Origin: an uncultured Bacteroidota bacterium
Lineage (GTDB): Bacteria > Bacteroidota > Bacteroidia > Chitinophagales > Chitinophagaceae
Assembly: GCA_903824665.1 (NCBI GenBank)
Contig: CAIJXT010000006.1
Location: 62,001 to 126,000, forward strand
Direction: 5' to 3'
DNA: 64,000 bases
Shown one piece after another: positions 9,301 to 18,545 of the stretch. Within the stretch, counting starts at the first letter, position 1, and every line of letters begins with the position of its first letter. The notes beneath the pieces were generated by a model. That model did not search any database. It was not told where the DNA came from and saw only the letters and a program-made list of their open reading frames with translations. A program made the translations under genes and the position numbers.

Positions 9301-9908
9301 CAGCAACGGGCGTGGTAACCGGCATCAGTGCGGGAACGAGCAACATTACTCTGACCTCTCCAGCAGGATGCAATACCAGAGCAACCGTAATTGTAAACGC
9401 GAAGCCCGCAGCGATAACCGGATCAATGACAGTGGCACAGGGTGGTACGACGATTCTGAGCTGCGCAAATACCGGTGGAACATGGAGCAGTGCGGATACA
9501 GGCATTGCAGCCTTCAACCCTACAACAGGTGGGCGGGTTAGTGGTGTTTCGGCCGGCGCAACAACAGTAACTTATCAGTTTACCGGCACCGGTTGCTATA
9601 GAACACGCGATATCACTGTGGTAGCATCGCGCCCGGGAGCAACGGAGGAAACACAGACTAGTAACATACCCCAGTCAGTATTCAGCGTGTACCCCAACCC
9701 CACGAACGGAATAATAAATGTGGCTACAGCCAATGGTGGCAAACTCACTGTGTTTACGACCGATGGCAAAGAAGTACACCAATTTATGCTCGAAGCGGGC
9801 GTAACGACCATTGCGTTGCCGAACGACCTTGCTACCGGCATGTACATCTGCCAGTTTGCTGGTACCGACGGTACGGCATCATCTGTAAGACTAATGTATA
9901 TGCATTAA
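6309..9908 (+). CDS. Giant LamG plus Big2-like repeat surface protein with T9SS sorting domain
   Basis: About 1199 residues from ATG 6309. An in-frame TTG at 6255 and later ATGs at 6381 and 6393 are alternative starts; the export signal ends at GGTAEGQ either way. After the signal comes a LamG/concanavalin-like domain (LTFDGIDDYVIV ... WLGDIEEVRVWN ... YYRFDEG). Then follow ten Big2/Ig-like repeats of about 72-77 residues with consensus C-x-G-x-T-T-x-L, GGTWSSSN, ATV, TGVVTGIS-G-TITY and a closing Cys. One PKD-like module (SWSGPNTFSS) interrupts repeats 1 and 2. The C-terminus is a T9SS type A sorting domain (SVYPNPTNGIINV). The protein is probably a long, stiff cell-surface stalk or adhesin carrying a sugar- or protein-binding head. 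A 20-bp perfect terminator follows. LytTR control from the divergent operon is likely but inferred. Confidence 0.9.
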   Translation: MSTIQTNEAICGGKGSATIKVPGQMTALMRQNGNPLGFLLMFCLMIFAGGTAEGQKLTFDGIDDYVIVQPHSSMETNVGTIEAWVRPTWAANTRPPGNPTIVGMRPVEWWMARYSFHLNNALDGLGMWNGSSYNSVAFSFTQNQWYHVAFVYSTTNCAVYVDGNFVGNTNNGIAASNTGIPLRIGIADNVGFNESWLGDIEEVRVWNTQRTETQLEDNMNCDVPQQTALVAYYRFDEGIAGGNNTGSTVVTDYSGNNNCGALMNFTRTGTASNYTAAFISACNSIIIPAPGITSGTNEICVGQTTDLDNTVAGGAWSSSNTGRATVNASTGVVTGISAGTVNITYLLNCRTTIYGVTVNPVAAVTLGNNGPLCAPATLNLTSSLTGGTSPFNYSWSGPNTFSSTNANPTIPAATAAAAGVYTLTVTDAKGCGTTGTKTMTATVRPTPGPIGGNANICIGTTNTLTNGLGGGTWASTNVTIATVNASGAVNGIALGNATIIYTVDGCSNSRIVSVNPFPAAITGGDSVVYCVGKTTVLSNVTTPGVWSATNSSIATVNAATGVVTGTGGGATNISYTNSFGCSVTKEVTVNATLAANTGTGIVCLNQPFSVAVLGNVVPGGIWSSSNESRAKVSPHTGVIKGVGLGTAIITYSLGSGCQATSVLTVNPAVNIIIGDVMICPGTTSMLTNFTAGGTWSSSDTLTATISPAGGMVTGIHEGQAIISYIVNAGCYKTTNMTIYGAMNPIAGIDTVCQGATTTLTSGPAAGTWSSSHTTAAIHVTSGVLTGMTSGTSRITYRNSSTGCFVTRVITVNPAASAITGATSLCPGDTVQLSNSAIGGTWTSSNSARAAIDASTGELIGISSGTATITYATSPTCYSTRTQTVHNTPANIGGTAAVCEGATTALYSSAGGTWSSSNTATATVSTTGVVRGIDEGVTTISYRIAATGCETTREVTVNAVPAALTGTMNVCAGSTTTLSSATTGGVWTSSNVAKATVDAATGVVTGISAGTSNITLTSPAGCNTRATVIVNAKPAAITGSMTVAQGGTTILSCANTGGTWSSADTGIAAFNPTTGGRVSGVSAGATTVTYQFTGTGCYRTRDITVVASRPGATEETQTSNIPQSVFSVYPNPTNGIINVATANGGKLTVFTTDGKEVHQFMLEAGVTTIALPNDLATGMYICQFAGTDGTASSVRLMYMH
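7180..9630 (+). repeat. Ten tandem Big2-like coding repeats (about 220 bp each)
   Basis: Within the giant gene, units of roughly 216-230 bp recur. Each contains a GGCACATGGAGCAGCAG-like stretch for GGTWSSS and an ATCAGCTAT-like stretch for ISY. Protein identity between units is moderate and DNA identity highest at the WSSS motif. A PKD-like unit lies at about 7390-7650. Such arrays can expand or contract by recombination. Boundaries are approximate. Confidence 0.85.
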
Positions 9909-9930
9909 TAACAAGCAGGCACAATTGAGC

Positions 9931-9977
9931 AAATAAATAGGGTTGTCACCTGCACTTGGTGACAACCCTATTTATTT
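9931..9977 (+). terminator. Terminator of the giant surface protein gene
   Basis: Perfect 20-bp stem, 9931-9950 with 9958-9977, and a 7-nt loop (tgcactt). Core GGGTTGTCACC/GGTGACAACCC with AT-rich outer ends, 23 nt after the stop codon. The rest of 9978-10220 holds nothing I can support. Confidence 0.9.
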
Positions 9978-10220
9978 GCAACAGACAGAGGCACTTGTGA
10001 GGTTAGCTTCACCGGAGAACACTGTTTGACCTTTTAAGAAAACATGGTGCAACCTGTCTTGAGGTACCCGAAATGTACCGTTCAGGCAAAGGCACATTGC
10101 ACTATGAGATTTGAGGAAGCATGCATGATACCCTATGCCTGGAAGGACGCAAACCGGTGAAAAGTGCATGTTTTAACAAACCCAAACATTAAAAACAACA
10201 AATAACAACAAATTTCAAAG

Positions 10221-10228
10221 TACCTTTG
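10221..10228 (+). promoter_or_regulatory. -7 box of der
   Basis: TACCTTTG, an exact TAnnTTTG match, 25 nt before the der ATG. No convincing -33 TTG. Confidence 0.6.
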
Positions 10229-10253
10229 CAGACTCAAAATAAAAATTTATATC

Positions 10254-11579
10254 ATGCCAGGTTTTACGGTAGCTATTGTGGGAAGGCCAAATGTAGGAAA
10301 GTCAACTTTGTTTAACAGGTTGCTGGAGCAGCGCAAAGCCATTGTTGATGATCAGAGTGGTGTGACCCGCGACCGGCAATATGGTATTGCAGACTGGAAC
10401 GGAAAAGTATTCAATGTAATAGATACCGGAGGTTTTGTATCCAGATCAGAGGATGTGTTTGAGAAAGAGATCCGTAAGCAGGTGCATATAGCTGTGAAGG
10501 AAGCAGACCTGATCATGTTTGTGTGCGACACAACAACAGGTGTAACGGCACAGGATCAGGAAATGGCCGATGTGCTGCGCCGCTCTACGAAACCTGTATT
10601 GCTGGTGGTAAATAAGGTAGACAATGGCGAACGTGCATTGTATGCAACCGAATTCTATTCGCTGGGATTTGAAAAAACATTCCAGATATCATCGATATCG
10701 GGTAGTGGTACGGGTGAACTGCTTGACGAAGTAGCAGCGTGTATTGTAGAAGAAGCTGAAACAGAGATCACAGATAAAGACGGCAACCCGGTACCCAAAT
10801 TTGCGATCATAGGTCAACCGAATGCAGGTAAGTCTACCCTACTGAATGCACTGATCAATCAGGAGCGGACGATAGTCTCTGATGTACCGGGCACCACGCG
10901 CGACACGATACACACGCACTACAAACTTTTCGGTAAGGAGTTTATGCTGATTGATACAGCGGGTATCCGGAAAAAGAAAAATGTACATGAAGATCTTGAG
11001 TTCTACTCTGTGATACGCGCTATAAAGGCAGTAGACGAATCGGATGTGTGTATGCTGATCATAGATGCGCAAAACGGTCTTACAGCGCAGGATGTGAGCA
11101 TCTTCAGCCTGGCAACAAGAAAAGGAAAGGGTGTCGTGATACTGGTAAACAAATGGGATCTGGTAGAAAACAAAGCAACTAATACTGCCCGTGACTATGA
11201 AAAGACGCTGAAAGAAAAGCTGGAACCTTTTACTGATGTGCCGGTGTTGTTTATATCGGCCGAGGAAAAGACAAGAATATTTCAGGGTATGGAAAAGGCA
11301 CTGGAGGTTTACGAAAACAGAAACCGCAGGGTAGCTACATCTGTACTGAATGACATCATGCTCAAGGAAATTGAACGCTATCCGCCTGCAATGGCCCGCG
11401 GGTATGCAGTGAAAATCAAATTTGTGCAGCAGGTACCAACAGCGGTACCGTCGTTCGCATTCTTTTCCAATCATCCGGATGCTATCAAGGAGCCTTACAA
11501 GAATTTTCTTGAAAACAAGATCCGTAGTCATTTCAACTTCAGCGGAGTGCCGGTGAGGATATTTACGAGAAAAAAATAG
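10254..11579 (+). CDS. der: GTPase Der (EngA), ribosome assembly
   Basis: A 441-residue tandem-GTPase protein required for maturation of the 50S ribosomal subunit. The first G domain has GRPNVGKS near residue 10, GVTRDR, DTGG and NKVD. The second G domain begins near 183, with GQPNAGKS, PGTTRD, DTAG and NKWD. The KH-like C-terminal domain includes HFNFSGVPVRI. Length and order match the family closely. ATG at 10254 is preceded by an exact -7 box. rimO follows 109 nt downstream on the same strand with no clear terminator between, so the two may be partly co-transcribed; both act on ribosome biogenesis. Confidence 0.98.
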   Translation: MPGFTVAIVGRPNVGKSTLFNRLLEQRKAIVDDQSGVTRDRQYGIADWNGKVFNVIDTGGFVSRSEDVFEKEIRKQVHIAVKEADLIMFVCDTTTGVTAQDQEMADVLRRSTKPVLLVVNKVDNGERALYATEFYSLGFEKTFQISSISGSGTGELLDEVAACIVEEAETEITDKDGNPVPKFAIIGQPNAGKSTLLNALINQERTIVSDVPGTTRDTIHTHYKLFGKEFMLIDTAGIRKKKNVHEDLEFYSVIRAIKAVDESDVCMLIIDAQNGLTAQDVSIFSLATRKGKGVVILVNKWDLVENKATNTARDYEKTLKEKLEPFTDVPVLFISAEEKTRIFQGMEKALEVYENRNRRVATSVLNDIMLKEIERYPPAMARGYAVKIKFVQQVPTAVPSFAFFSNHPDAIKEPYKNFLENKIRSHFNFSGVPVRIFTRKK

Positions 11580-11688
11580 ACTGTTTCAATAGTTGCGATA
11601 CCCGAATTGGTGAATTGCTTAATAATTAATAATTACCTGATATTACCATAGGATACAAGACAGTATTAACCAAATACTTTTTACTTTT

Positions 11689-12999
11689 TTGAAAACGAGA
11701 ACACTCAAAAACGATAAGGTTAACATTATAACCCTTGGATGCTCCAAGAACATGGTAGACAGTGAAGCCCTGGGTGGACAACTGGCTGCAAACGGAATTG
11801 ATGTGACCCATGAAAACCGTAAGCTGGACCATAATATAGTGGTAGTGAACACCTGTGGTTTTATAGACAAAGCAAAGGAAGAAAGTGTAAACACGATATT
11901 GCAACAGGTAGAGCTCAAACGCAGAGGCAAACTTGACAAAGTATATGTGACAGGCTGCCTGAGCGAGCGATACCGCGAAAACCTGCTGTCTGAAATACCC
12001 GAGGTAGATGCATGGTTTGGAACGATGGAACTGCCGCTGATACTAAAGCAGTTTGACGCCGACTATAAATCTGAGCTGATAGGCGAACGCCTGCTGAGCA
12101 CTCCACGACACTATGCTTATCTGAAAATATCTGAAGGCTGTAACAGAACATGCTCTTTCTGTGCCATACCGCTGATGCGTGGCGGGCATGTGTCGAAGAC
12201 CATAGAAGAGGTTGTGACCGAAGCCAAACGGTTGGTGAGTATGGGCGTTAAAGAAATAATGCTGATAGCGCAGGAGCTGACCTACTATGGCCTCGACATT
12301 TACAAAAAGCGTGCACTACCCGACCTGCTGAAATATCTGTCTGACATTGAAGGACTGCACTGGATAAGACTACATTACGCCTATCCGTCGAAATTTCCGA
12401 TGGAGATACTGGACGTGATGAAAGAACGTGACAACATCTGCAATTATCTGGATATGCCGCTGCAGCACATATCGGACAATATGCTGAAAGCGATGAAACG
12501 GCAGATAACGCGAAAGGAAATCACGGATCTGATCGGTAACATTCGTGAAACAGTGCCGGGTATATGTATCCGTACGACACTGATAGCCGGCTTTCCCGGT
12601 GAGACAAGGGATGATGTAGACGATCTGAAACAGTTTCTGGAAGAAAGCAGGCTGGACCGGGTGGGTATATTTACCTACTCGCACGAGGAGAACACCACTG
12701 CCCATGACCTGGAAGACACGCTTTCGGCTGAAGAAAAGGAAGCCCGTGCACAGGAAATAATGGAATGTCAGCAAGAGATCTCTTACGAAATCAATCAGGA
12801 AAAAATAGGCAAAACCTACAAAGTAATCATTGACAAGAAAGAAGCAGGAAGGTATCTGGGCCGTACGGAATTTGATAGTGTGGAGGTAGATAATGAGGTA
12901 GTTATCCATAGTAAGAAAGCACTACCTATAGGCGACTTTGTGCAAGTGAAGATCACCAAAGCATTTGACTACGATCTGGAAGGAGAAGTAGTATCATAA
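11689..12999 (+). CDS. rimO: RimO, ribosomal protein S12 methylthiotransferase
   Basis: A 436-residue radical-SAM enzyme that adds a methylthio group to a conserved aspartate of ribosomal protein S12. The N-terminal UPF0004 domain has cluster cysteines C18, C56 and C90. The radical-SAM motif is C151-x3-C155-x2-C158 (CNRTCSFC), and a TRAM domain lies at the C-terminus. RimO rather than MiaB is indicated by the ITLGCSKNMVDSE start and the GGHVSK and GFPGET strings. Translation appears to begin at TTG 11689, because the conserved MKTRTLKxDK N-terminus requires it and no in-frame ATG precedes the first conserved block. It lies downstream of der and is followed by two hairpins. Confidence 0.95.
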   Translation: MKTRTLKNDKVNIITLGCSKNMVDSEALGGQLAANGIDVTHENRKLDHNIVVVNTCGFIDKAKEESVNTILQQVELKRRGKLDKVYVTGCLSERYRENLLSEIPEVDAWFGTMELPLILKQFDADYKSELIGERLLSTPRHYAYLKISEGCNRTCSFCAIPLMRGGHVSKTIEEVVTEAKRLVSMGVKEIMLIAQELTYYGLDIYKKRALPDLLKYLSDIEGLHWIRLHYAYPSKFPMEILDVMKERDNICNYLDMPLQHISDNMLKAMKRQITRKEITDLIGNIRETVPGICIRTTLIAGFPGETRDDVDDLKQFLEESRLDRVGIFTYSHEENTTAHDLEDTLSAEEKEARAQEIMECQQEISYEINQEKIGKTYKVIIDKKEAGRYLGRTEFDSVEVDNEVVIHSKKALPIGDFVQVKITKAFDYDLEGEVVS

Positions 13000-13008
13000 A
13001 AACAATGA

Positions 13009-13079
13009 CGGTCTGCTGTTTGCAGACCGGTTAATATTAAAAGGCTTCAAATCATCTCTCCGATGAATTGAAGCCTTTT
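13009..13079. terminator. Two hairpins between rimO and rocD
   Basis: The first hairpin pairs 13009-13016 with 13022-13029 (CGGTCTGC/GCAGACCG). The second pairs 13039-13050 with 13068-13079 (AAAAGGCTTCAA/TTGAAGCCTTTT) and ends in a T-run. The A-run and T-run on the two sides let the second hairpin work for both converging genes. Confidence 0.85.
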
Positions 13080-13100
13080 TTAGCAGACAGATCTGCTATA

Positions 13101-14333
13101 TCAAAATTTTTCCATACTTTTTGAAATTATACCAATACACTCATCGATCTGAGCGCGACTGATAAGCAGCGGTGGTGCAAACCGGATACGGTCGCCATGT
13201 GTTGGTTTGGCGAGGAGTCCGTTTTCCTTCATTTCCAGACAAATTTCCCAGGCTGCTTCCTTATTTGGGTGATTGATAACGATGGCATTGAACAAACCTT
13301 TGCCCCGCACCACAGAAATGTGCGGATGGTTCATGGCCAATAACCGGGTGCGCAGATGTTCGCCCTGCACAGCAGCATTTTCAGCCATTTTTTCGTCGAC
13401 CAATACCTGCAATGCTGTGATTGCCACCTTGCAAGCCAGCGGGTTGCCGCCATAAGTAGATCCGTGATCTCCGGGTTTTATGGTGAGCATGATCTCGTCG
13501 TCAGCCAGAACCGCAGAAACCGGCATGGTACCACCAGAAAGTGCCTTGCCCAGCAACAAGATGTCAGGACGGACATTTTCGTGATCACAAGCGAGCATTT
13601 TGCCGGTACGTGCCAAACCAGTCTGGATCTCATCAGCAATCAGCAGTACATTTGCTTCACGGCACATGGCAGCTGCTTTTGCAAGGTAACCCTCATCCGG
13701 AACGACCACCCCTGCTTCTCCCTGTATGGGCTCAACGAGGAAAGCGACAACATTTTTATCCTGCAACGCAGCTTGTAAAGCCGTTATATTATTATAGGGG
13801 ATTATTTCGTAGCCGGGATTAAACGGCCCGAAATCGCGCCGGGAATCTTCGTCGGTACTAAATGAAATCACATTTATGGTACGACCATGAAAATTATCTC
13901 CACATGCAATAATTTTTGCTTTGTTTGTGGGCACACCCTTCACCTGATACCCCCACCTGCGCGCGAGTTTCAATCCGGTTTCTACAGCCTCAACACCGGT
14001 ATTCATAGGCAGCACCTTGTCGTACCCGAAAAAACGGGTGATGTACTCGGCATATTCACCCAACACATCGTTATGAAAGGCTCTGGAGGTGAGTGTGAGC
14101 CGCTGTGCCTGCTCCATGAATGACTCCATGATACGGGGGTGGCAATGTCCGTGGTTGATGGCGGAATAACCTGAAAGAAAATCATAATACCGGCGATCAT
14201 CGACATCCCAAACGAAAACACCCTTGCCGCGATTGAGTACAACCGGGAGCGGATGGTAGTTATGGGCACCATACTGCTCTTCGCGCTCGAGATAGTATTG
14301 CGTTCGGGCAGAAGTAGTATTTATTACTTGCAT
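13101..14333 (-). CDS. rocD: Ornithine aminotransferase
   Basis: A 410-residue class III PLP-dependent aminotransferase that converts ornithine and 2-oxoglutarate to glutamate semialdehyde and glutamate. Landmarks are [13 protein letters not shown] (substrate-site segment typical of OAT), [27 protein letters not shown] and the PLP lysine in [10 protein letters not shown]. It works downstream of arginase, which is encoded about 21 kb away (35314-36261), in arginine degradation. Cytoplasmic. The start ATG at 14333 fits the family N-terminus. An exact -7 box TAACTTTG ends only 4 nt before it, implying a leaderless or nearly leaderless mRNA. Expressed divergently from hppA. Confidence 0.97.
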   Translation of the reverse strand: MQVINTTSARTQYYLEREEQYGAHNYHPLPVVLNRGKGVFVWDVDDRRYYDFLSGYSAINHGHCHPRIMESFMEQAQRLTLTSRAFHNDVLGEYAEYITRFFGYDKVLPMNTGVEAVETGLKLARRWGYQVKGVPTNKAKIIACGDNFHGRTINVISFSTDEDSRRDFGPFNPGYEIIPYNNITALQAALQDKNVVAFLVEPIQGEAGVVVPDEGYLAKAAAMCREANVLLIADEIQTGLARTGKMLACDHENVRPDILLLGKALSGGTMPVSAVLADDEIMLTIKPGDHGSTYGGNPLACKVAITALQVLVDEKMAENAAVQGEHLRTRLLAMNHPHISVVRGKGLFNAIVINHPNKEAAWEICLEMKENGLLAKPTHGDRIRFAPPLLISRAQIDECIGIISKSMEKF

Positions 14334-14337
14334 AAAG

Positions 14338-14345
14338 CAAAGTTA
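14338..14345 (-). promoter_or_regulatory. -7 box abutting the rocD start codon
   Basis: The minus strand reads TAACTTTG, exact TAnnTTTG. Its last base is 4 nt before the A of ATG 14333, so the transcription start should fall on or beside the start codon. Confidence 0.55.
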
Positions 14346-14505
14346 TGGATTAATGGGCAAAAAAAGGGCTTAGAAACGATATGTTCAACGGTTTTCAGCG
14401 CTGCTACAGGTGTTTTTAACGTACTGGATAATAATTTGAGGAGCAAATTGACACACACAGACAAAATGCAAATACTATTCTATATGATTTTATCAGGCAA
14501 ACGAC

Positions 14506-14513
14506 TATATTTG
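14506..14513 (+). promoter_or_regulatory. -7 box of hppA
   Basis: TATATTTG, exact TAnnTTTG, 35 nt before the hppA ATG. The 14346-14505 stretch holds no supported gene. Confidence 0.6.
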
Positions 14514-14548
14514 CGCACTTTAACAATTATTAACGCACATATAGCATT

Positions 14549-16753
14549 ATGACTCTTTTTTACCTCGTACCGTTTTTCGGTGTATTGGCATTGTTGTACA
14601 CGTTTATTAAGAGCGCCTGGGTGACCAAGCAGGATGCGGGAAGTGACCGCATGAAGGAAATTTCAAGGTATATCGCTGAGGGCGCTATGGCGTTTCTGAA
14701 AGCAGAGTACAAAATCCTGACCTATTTCGTTGTGATTGCCGGCCTGTTGCTGGCATTTATGGGCTACAGCAACCCAAAGTCAAGTCCATTGATCGCATTA
14801 GCGTTCGTGATTGGTGCGGTGTTCAGCGCACTTGCCGGATTTATAGGAATGCGCATTGCGACTAAGGCCAACGTACGTACCACAGAGGCTGCAAAAACCA
14901 GCCTTTCCAAGGCACTTAATGTTTCGTTTGGTGGCGGTTCTGTAATGGGACTTGGTGTAGCCGGCCTGGCTGTAATGGGACTGGGTGGCCTATTTATCCT
15001 GCTGAAGATGTACTTCGCACCTGATGCTGCAGTGAACAGCGAAGAGATGGAGCGCACCATTGAAGTACTTACCGGTTTCTCGCTGGGCGCAGAAAGCATT
15101 GCTTTGTTTGCCCGTGTGGGTGGTGGTATATATACCAAGGCAGCGGACGTAGGTGCTGACCTTGTGGGCAAAGTGGAAGCCGGCATACCGGAAGATGATC
15201 CGCGTAACCCGGCAACAATTGCTGATAACGTAGGCGACAACGTGGGTGATGTGGCTGGTATGGGTGCCGATCTTTTCGGTTCTTATGTGGCTACCGTGCT
15301 TGCAACAATGGTACTGGGTCGTGAAACAACATCAACAGGCGACAATTTCGGTGGCATGGCACCAATACTACTGCCGATGCTGATAGCAGGTGTAGGTATA
15401 ATATTGTCTATCATAGGCACCTTATTTGTACGTATATCAGACAGCGCAGGTAACAGCACTGCAGCTGTGCAGAGGGCGCTGAATATGGGTAACTGGGGAT
15501 CGATAGTACTGACAGCAATCGCTTGCTACTTCCTGGTGAACTTTGTGCTGCCTCCTACAATGAATCTCCGTGGCAATGAATTTACGCGCGAAGGTGTGTT
15601 TGGCGCAATCATTGTTGGTCTTGCGGTGGGTACACTGATGAGTATGATCACGGAATACTATACTGCAATGGGCAAACGTCCGGTGATGAGCATCATCAGG
15701 CAGTCATCTACTGGTCATGCTACTAATATAATAGGTGGTCTTGCCGTAGGGATGGAATCTACTACCCTGCCTATCATTGTACTGGCCGGGGGTATCTGGG
15801 GTTCGTATGAATGTGCCGGTCTTTATGGTGTGGCGATAGCTGCTGCGGGCATGATGGCTACCACTGCAATGCAGCTTGCTATTGACGCCTTTGGACCGAT
15901 AGCTGATAATGCAGGTGGTATAGCTGAAATGTGCGAACTGCCGAAAGAAGTGCGCGAGCGTACAGACATACTGGACGCAGTAGGTAATACTACAGCGGCA
16001 ACCGGTAAAGGGTTTGCGATCGCATCTGCGGCACTTACCGCACTGGCACTGTTTGCAGCATTTGTTGGCGTTGCGGGCATTACCGGAATCGATATTTATA
16101 AGGCTGATGTGCTTGCCTGCCTTTTTGTTGGTGGCATGATACCGTTTATCTTCTCTTCTCTGGCTATACGCGCTGTGGGCAAGGCTGCAATGGCAATGGT
16201 GGAAGAAGTTCGCCGCCAGTTCCGCACTATCCCGGGCATTATGGAAGGTACCGGCAAGCCTGAGTATGACAAGTGTGTTGCGATCTCTACAGAGGCATCT
16301 ATCCGTATGATGGTGGCTCCGGGCGCAATCGCTATTATTTCTCCGTTGGTTATCGGATTTCTGATGGGACCTGAGGCACTGGGTGGCTTCCTCGCTGGCG
16401 CTACTGTAAGTGGTGTACTGATGGGTATGTTCCAGAACAATGCCGGTGGTGCATGGGACAATGCAAAAAAATCGTTTGAGAAAGGCGTTGAAATCAACGG
16501 GCAGATGTACTATAAAAAATCTGAACCACACAAGGCCTCTGTGACAGGTGATACTGTTGGTGATCCGTTTAAAGATACATCAGGACCATCAATGAACATC
16601 CTGATCAAGCTGATGTCTATAGTAGCACTGGTAATTGCACCAACACTGGCTTCGCTCAATAAAACGAGCCATGTGAATGTACCAGTAAAACAAGAAGTCA
16701 AAGTATCTGCCGTAACTACAGGAGCTACTGCAAATACCGTAACACTACATTAA
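14549..16753 (+). CDS. hppA: Membrane-bound ion-pumping pyrophosphatase, K+-dependent type
   Basis: A 734-residue polytopic inner-membrane enzyme that couples pyrophosphate hydrolysis to H+ and/or Na+ export. Diagnostic segments are [39 protein letters not shown] and ITEYYT. A second set of acidic PPi/Mg sites is near the C-terminal half ([20 protein letters not shown]). The residue before the lysine-discriminating position reads [10 protein letters not shown]. Alanine here marks K+-dependent members, whereas K+-independent pumps have GNTTKA. About 16 hydrophobic segments are expected. The C-terminus is extended by a hydrophobic helix and a short polar tail. Whether it moves Na+ or H+ cannot be decided by eye. 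A promoter lies at 14506 and a terminator at 16773. Confidence 0.96.
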   Translation: MTLFYLVPFFGVLALLYTFIKSAWVTKQDAGSDRMKEISRYIAEGAMAFLKAEYKILTYFVVIAGLLLAFMGYSNPKSSPLIALAFVIGAVFSALAGFIGMRIATKANVRTTEAAKTSLSKALNVSFGGGSVMGLGVAGLAVMGLGGLFILLKMYFAPDAAVNSEEMERTIEVLTGFSLGAESIALFARVGGGIYTKAADVGADLVGKVEAGIPEDDPRNPATIADNVGDNVGDVAGMGADLFGSYVATVLATMVLGRETTSTGDNFGGMAPILLPMLIAGVGIILSIIGTLFVRISDSAGNSTAAVQRALNMGNWGSIVLTAIACYFLVNFVLPPTMNLRGNEFTREGVFGAIIVGLAVGTLMSMITEYYTAMGKRPVMSIIRQSSTGHATNIIGGLAVGMESTTLPIIVLAGGIWGSYECAGLYGVAIAAAGMMATTAMQLAIDAFGPIADNAGGIAEMCELPKEVRERTDILDAVGNTTAATGKGFAIASAALTALALFAAFVGVAGITGIDIYKADVLACLFVGGMIPFIFSSLAIRAVGKAAMAMVEEVRRQFRTIPGIMEGTGKPEYDKCVAISTEASIRMMVAPGAIAIISPLVIGFLMGPEALGGFLAGATVSGVLMGMFQNNAGGAWDNAKKSFEKGVEINGQMYYKKSEPHKASVTGDTVGDPFKDTSGPSMNILIKLMSIVALVIAPTLASLNKTSHVNVPVKQEVKVSAVTTGATANTVTLH

Positions 16754-16772
16754 GTATACACTGAATTACAGC

Positions 16773-16808
16773 GCCCCTGGTATAAACAACCGGGGGCTTT
16801 TTTTTTGC
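16773..16808 (+). terminator. hppA terminator
   Basis: Eight-bp stem with one G-T wobble, 16773-16780 with 16790-16797, followed by a run of T. It lies 19 nt after the stop codon. Confidence 0.85.
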
Positions 16809-16981
16809 CTGTAGGAATCCAATAACTGCAAGGCAATAGCAAAAACATGGCAAGATGAAGTGATGTGTTGCAGTTGAATATAGAAACAAAGGGCTACCAA
16901 GGAAACGCAACACCTGCAACGCGCAAACACTTTTGCCACAGCAGTCTTTAGCGGGTGGGCGCTATATTGGCGTATTTTTCG

Positions 16982-16989
16982 TATATTTG
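16982..16989 (+). promoter_or_regulatory. -7 box of the DEAD-box helicase gene, with a long leader
   Basis: TATATTTG, exact TAnnTTTG. The first good ATG is at 17118, so the leader would be about 120 nt. Long leaders are common for cold-inducible RNA helicases. The 16809-16981 part of this gap holds nothing I can support. Confidence 0.5.
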
Positions 16990-17117
16990 CAACGTAACAT
17001 TTTGTTCCAGCCAATTAGTGCCAGGCATCAGAATCATTGCCGGCAGCGACTCGTAACCAAAATTCAGGGTTAATTCCAAGCACTTCGAGGTTTCACTTTA
17101 ACAATAAGAAAAGACAA

Positions 17118-18380
17118 ATGACATTTAATGAACTGAACATTGTATCTCCGATCCTAAAAGCATTGGAAGCAGAGGGATACAAAACACCTACCCCTATCCA
17201 GCAACAGGCTATTCCGATATTGCTGATGGGTAAGGACCTGCTGGGATGCGCGCAAACCGGAACAGGAAAAACGGCAGCTTTCGCGATACCGATATTGCAA
17301 CTGCTGGATGCTCAACATGCTGAGCGTAGCCACAGACACATCAAAGTACTGATACTTACACCAACACGCGAACTAGCGATACAGATAGGCGAGAGTTTTG
17401 CAGCTTATGGCCGTAATCTGCGCCTGAAGCATACAGTAATATTTGGGGGAGTACCACAGGGATCGCAAGTGCAGGCACTGCAGCGCGGAATAGATATACT
17501 AATAGCTACCCCTGGCAGACTACTTGACCTGATGAGCCAGGGCTACATAAGCCTTAAAGACCTGAGTATATTTGTACTGGATGAGGCAGACCGTATGCTG
17601 GATATGGGCTTCATACATGATGTAAAAAGAGTGGTAACCAAGTTGCCTGTAAAAAGGCAGACGCTATTCTTCAGCGCCACCATGCCACCGGAAATACAGA
17701 AGTTGGCCAACACCATACTGGTAAATCCTGAAAAAGTAGAAGTTACACCAGCGTCTACTACTGCTGAGACCGTAACACAGTCGGTATACTATGTAGATAA
17801 AAAAGACAAAAAAGAACTGCTGACCTTTGTACTGAAGAACCCCGCTATCACAATGGCGCTTGTATTCACCCGTACCAAACATGGTGCTGATAAAGTAGTG
17901 AAAGACCTGCATAAGGCTAACATTACCGCCGAGGCGATACATGGCAACAAATCGCAGAATGCAAGGCAGCGGGCATTGAGCAACTTCAAGGACGGGCGTA
18001 TAAGAGTGCTCGTTGCTACTGATATTGCTGCACGCGGTATTGATGTAGACAACCTATCGCATGTGATCAACTATGAAATACCTGAGGTTCCAGAAACCTA
18101 TGTACACAGAATAGGCCGCACGGGAAGGGCAGGCGCAAGTGGTATAGCCATCACATTCTGTGATGAAGAAGAAAGGCAAGACTTCAGGAATATACTGAAA
18201 CTGACCGGACAAGTAATACCTGTAGTGGAAGGGCACCCCTACCCTGCTTCGGGCTCTGGTAAGGTAACGATAAACCCACCCAAGAATAAGGAAGTAGTAC
18301 AGCGCCCAAATGCTGTGCCAGGCAACAGTAACACCCCAAAAAGATGGCAAGGGGGCAACCGGAACTTTAATAAAAGATAG
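17118..18380 (+). CDS. DEAD-box ATP-dependent RNA helicase, RhlE-like
   Basis: A 420-residue cytoplasmic helicase that unwinds structured RNA, typically in ribosome assembly, mRNA decay or cold adaptation. Motifs in order are the Q motif ([11 protein letters not shown]), motif I AQTGTGKT, Ia [43 protein letters not shown] and [12 protein letters not shown]. The C-terminal tail after about residue 375 is short, basic and Asn/Gly-rich. ATG 17118 (MTFNELNIV) is the family start. The frame stays open back to a TTG at 17037, but that extension (27 residues, no conserved content) is probably leader RNA. It resembles RhlE most closely; DbpA or CshA-type naming is possible. Confidence 0.95.
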   Translation: MTFNELNIVSPILKALEAEGYKTPTPIQQQAIPILLMGKDLLGCAQTGTGKTAAFAIPILQLLDAQHAERSHRHIKVLILTPTRELAIQIGESFAAYGRNLRLKHTVIFGGVPQGSQVQALQRGIDILIATPGRLLDLMSQGYISLKDLSIFVLDEADRMLDMGFIHDVKRVVTKLPVKRQTLFFSATMPPEIQKLANTILVNPEKVEVTPASTTAETVTQSVYYVDKKDKKELLTFVLKNPAITMALVFTRTKHGADKVVKDLHKANITAEAIHGNKSQNARQRALSNFKDGRIRVLVATDIAARGIDVDNLSHVINYEIPEVPETYVHRIGRTGRAGASGIAITFCDEEERQDFRNILKLTGQVIPVVEGHPYPASGSGKVTINPPKNKEVVQRPNAVPGNSNTPKRWQGGNRNFNKR

Positions 18381-18545
18381 TTTTGTGATTTTCAGGCACG
18401 ATAATTGATACAGGTAGGTTATAATAGCCACACCACTGAATTTCACCCTTTGTGGGGTATTAATTTTTTAACCTAAAAAATGCATTTGATTCATAAAACG
18501 CTTAATTTTACCGGAACCATTTTTTTATCTTAAAATCAATTGAAA

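Noticed and set aside
7180..9630. Repeat array considered as CRISPR
   Set aside because: Units are about 220 bp, diverged at DNA level, in frame and encode Big2-like domains; there are no short identical repeats with unique spacers and no cas genes.
9978..10220. Possible small gene or RNA between the giant gene and der
   Set aside because: Only short frames without motifs and no convincing structured RNA or promoter of its own.
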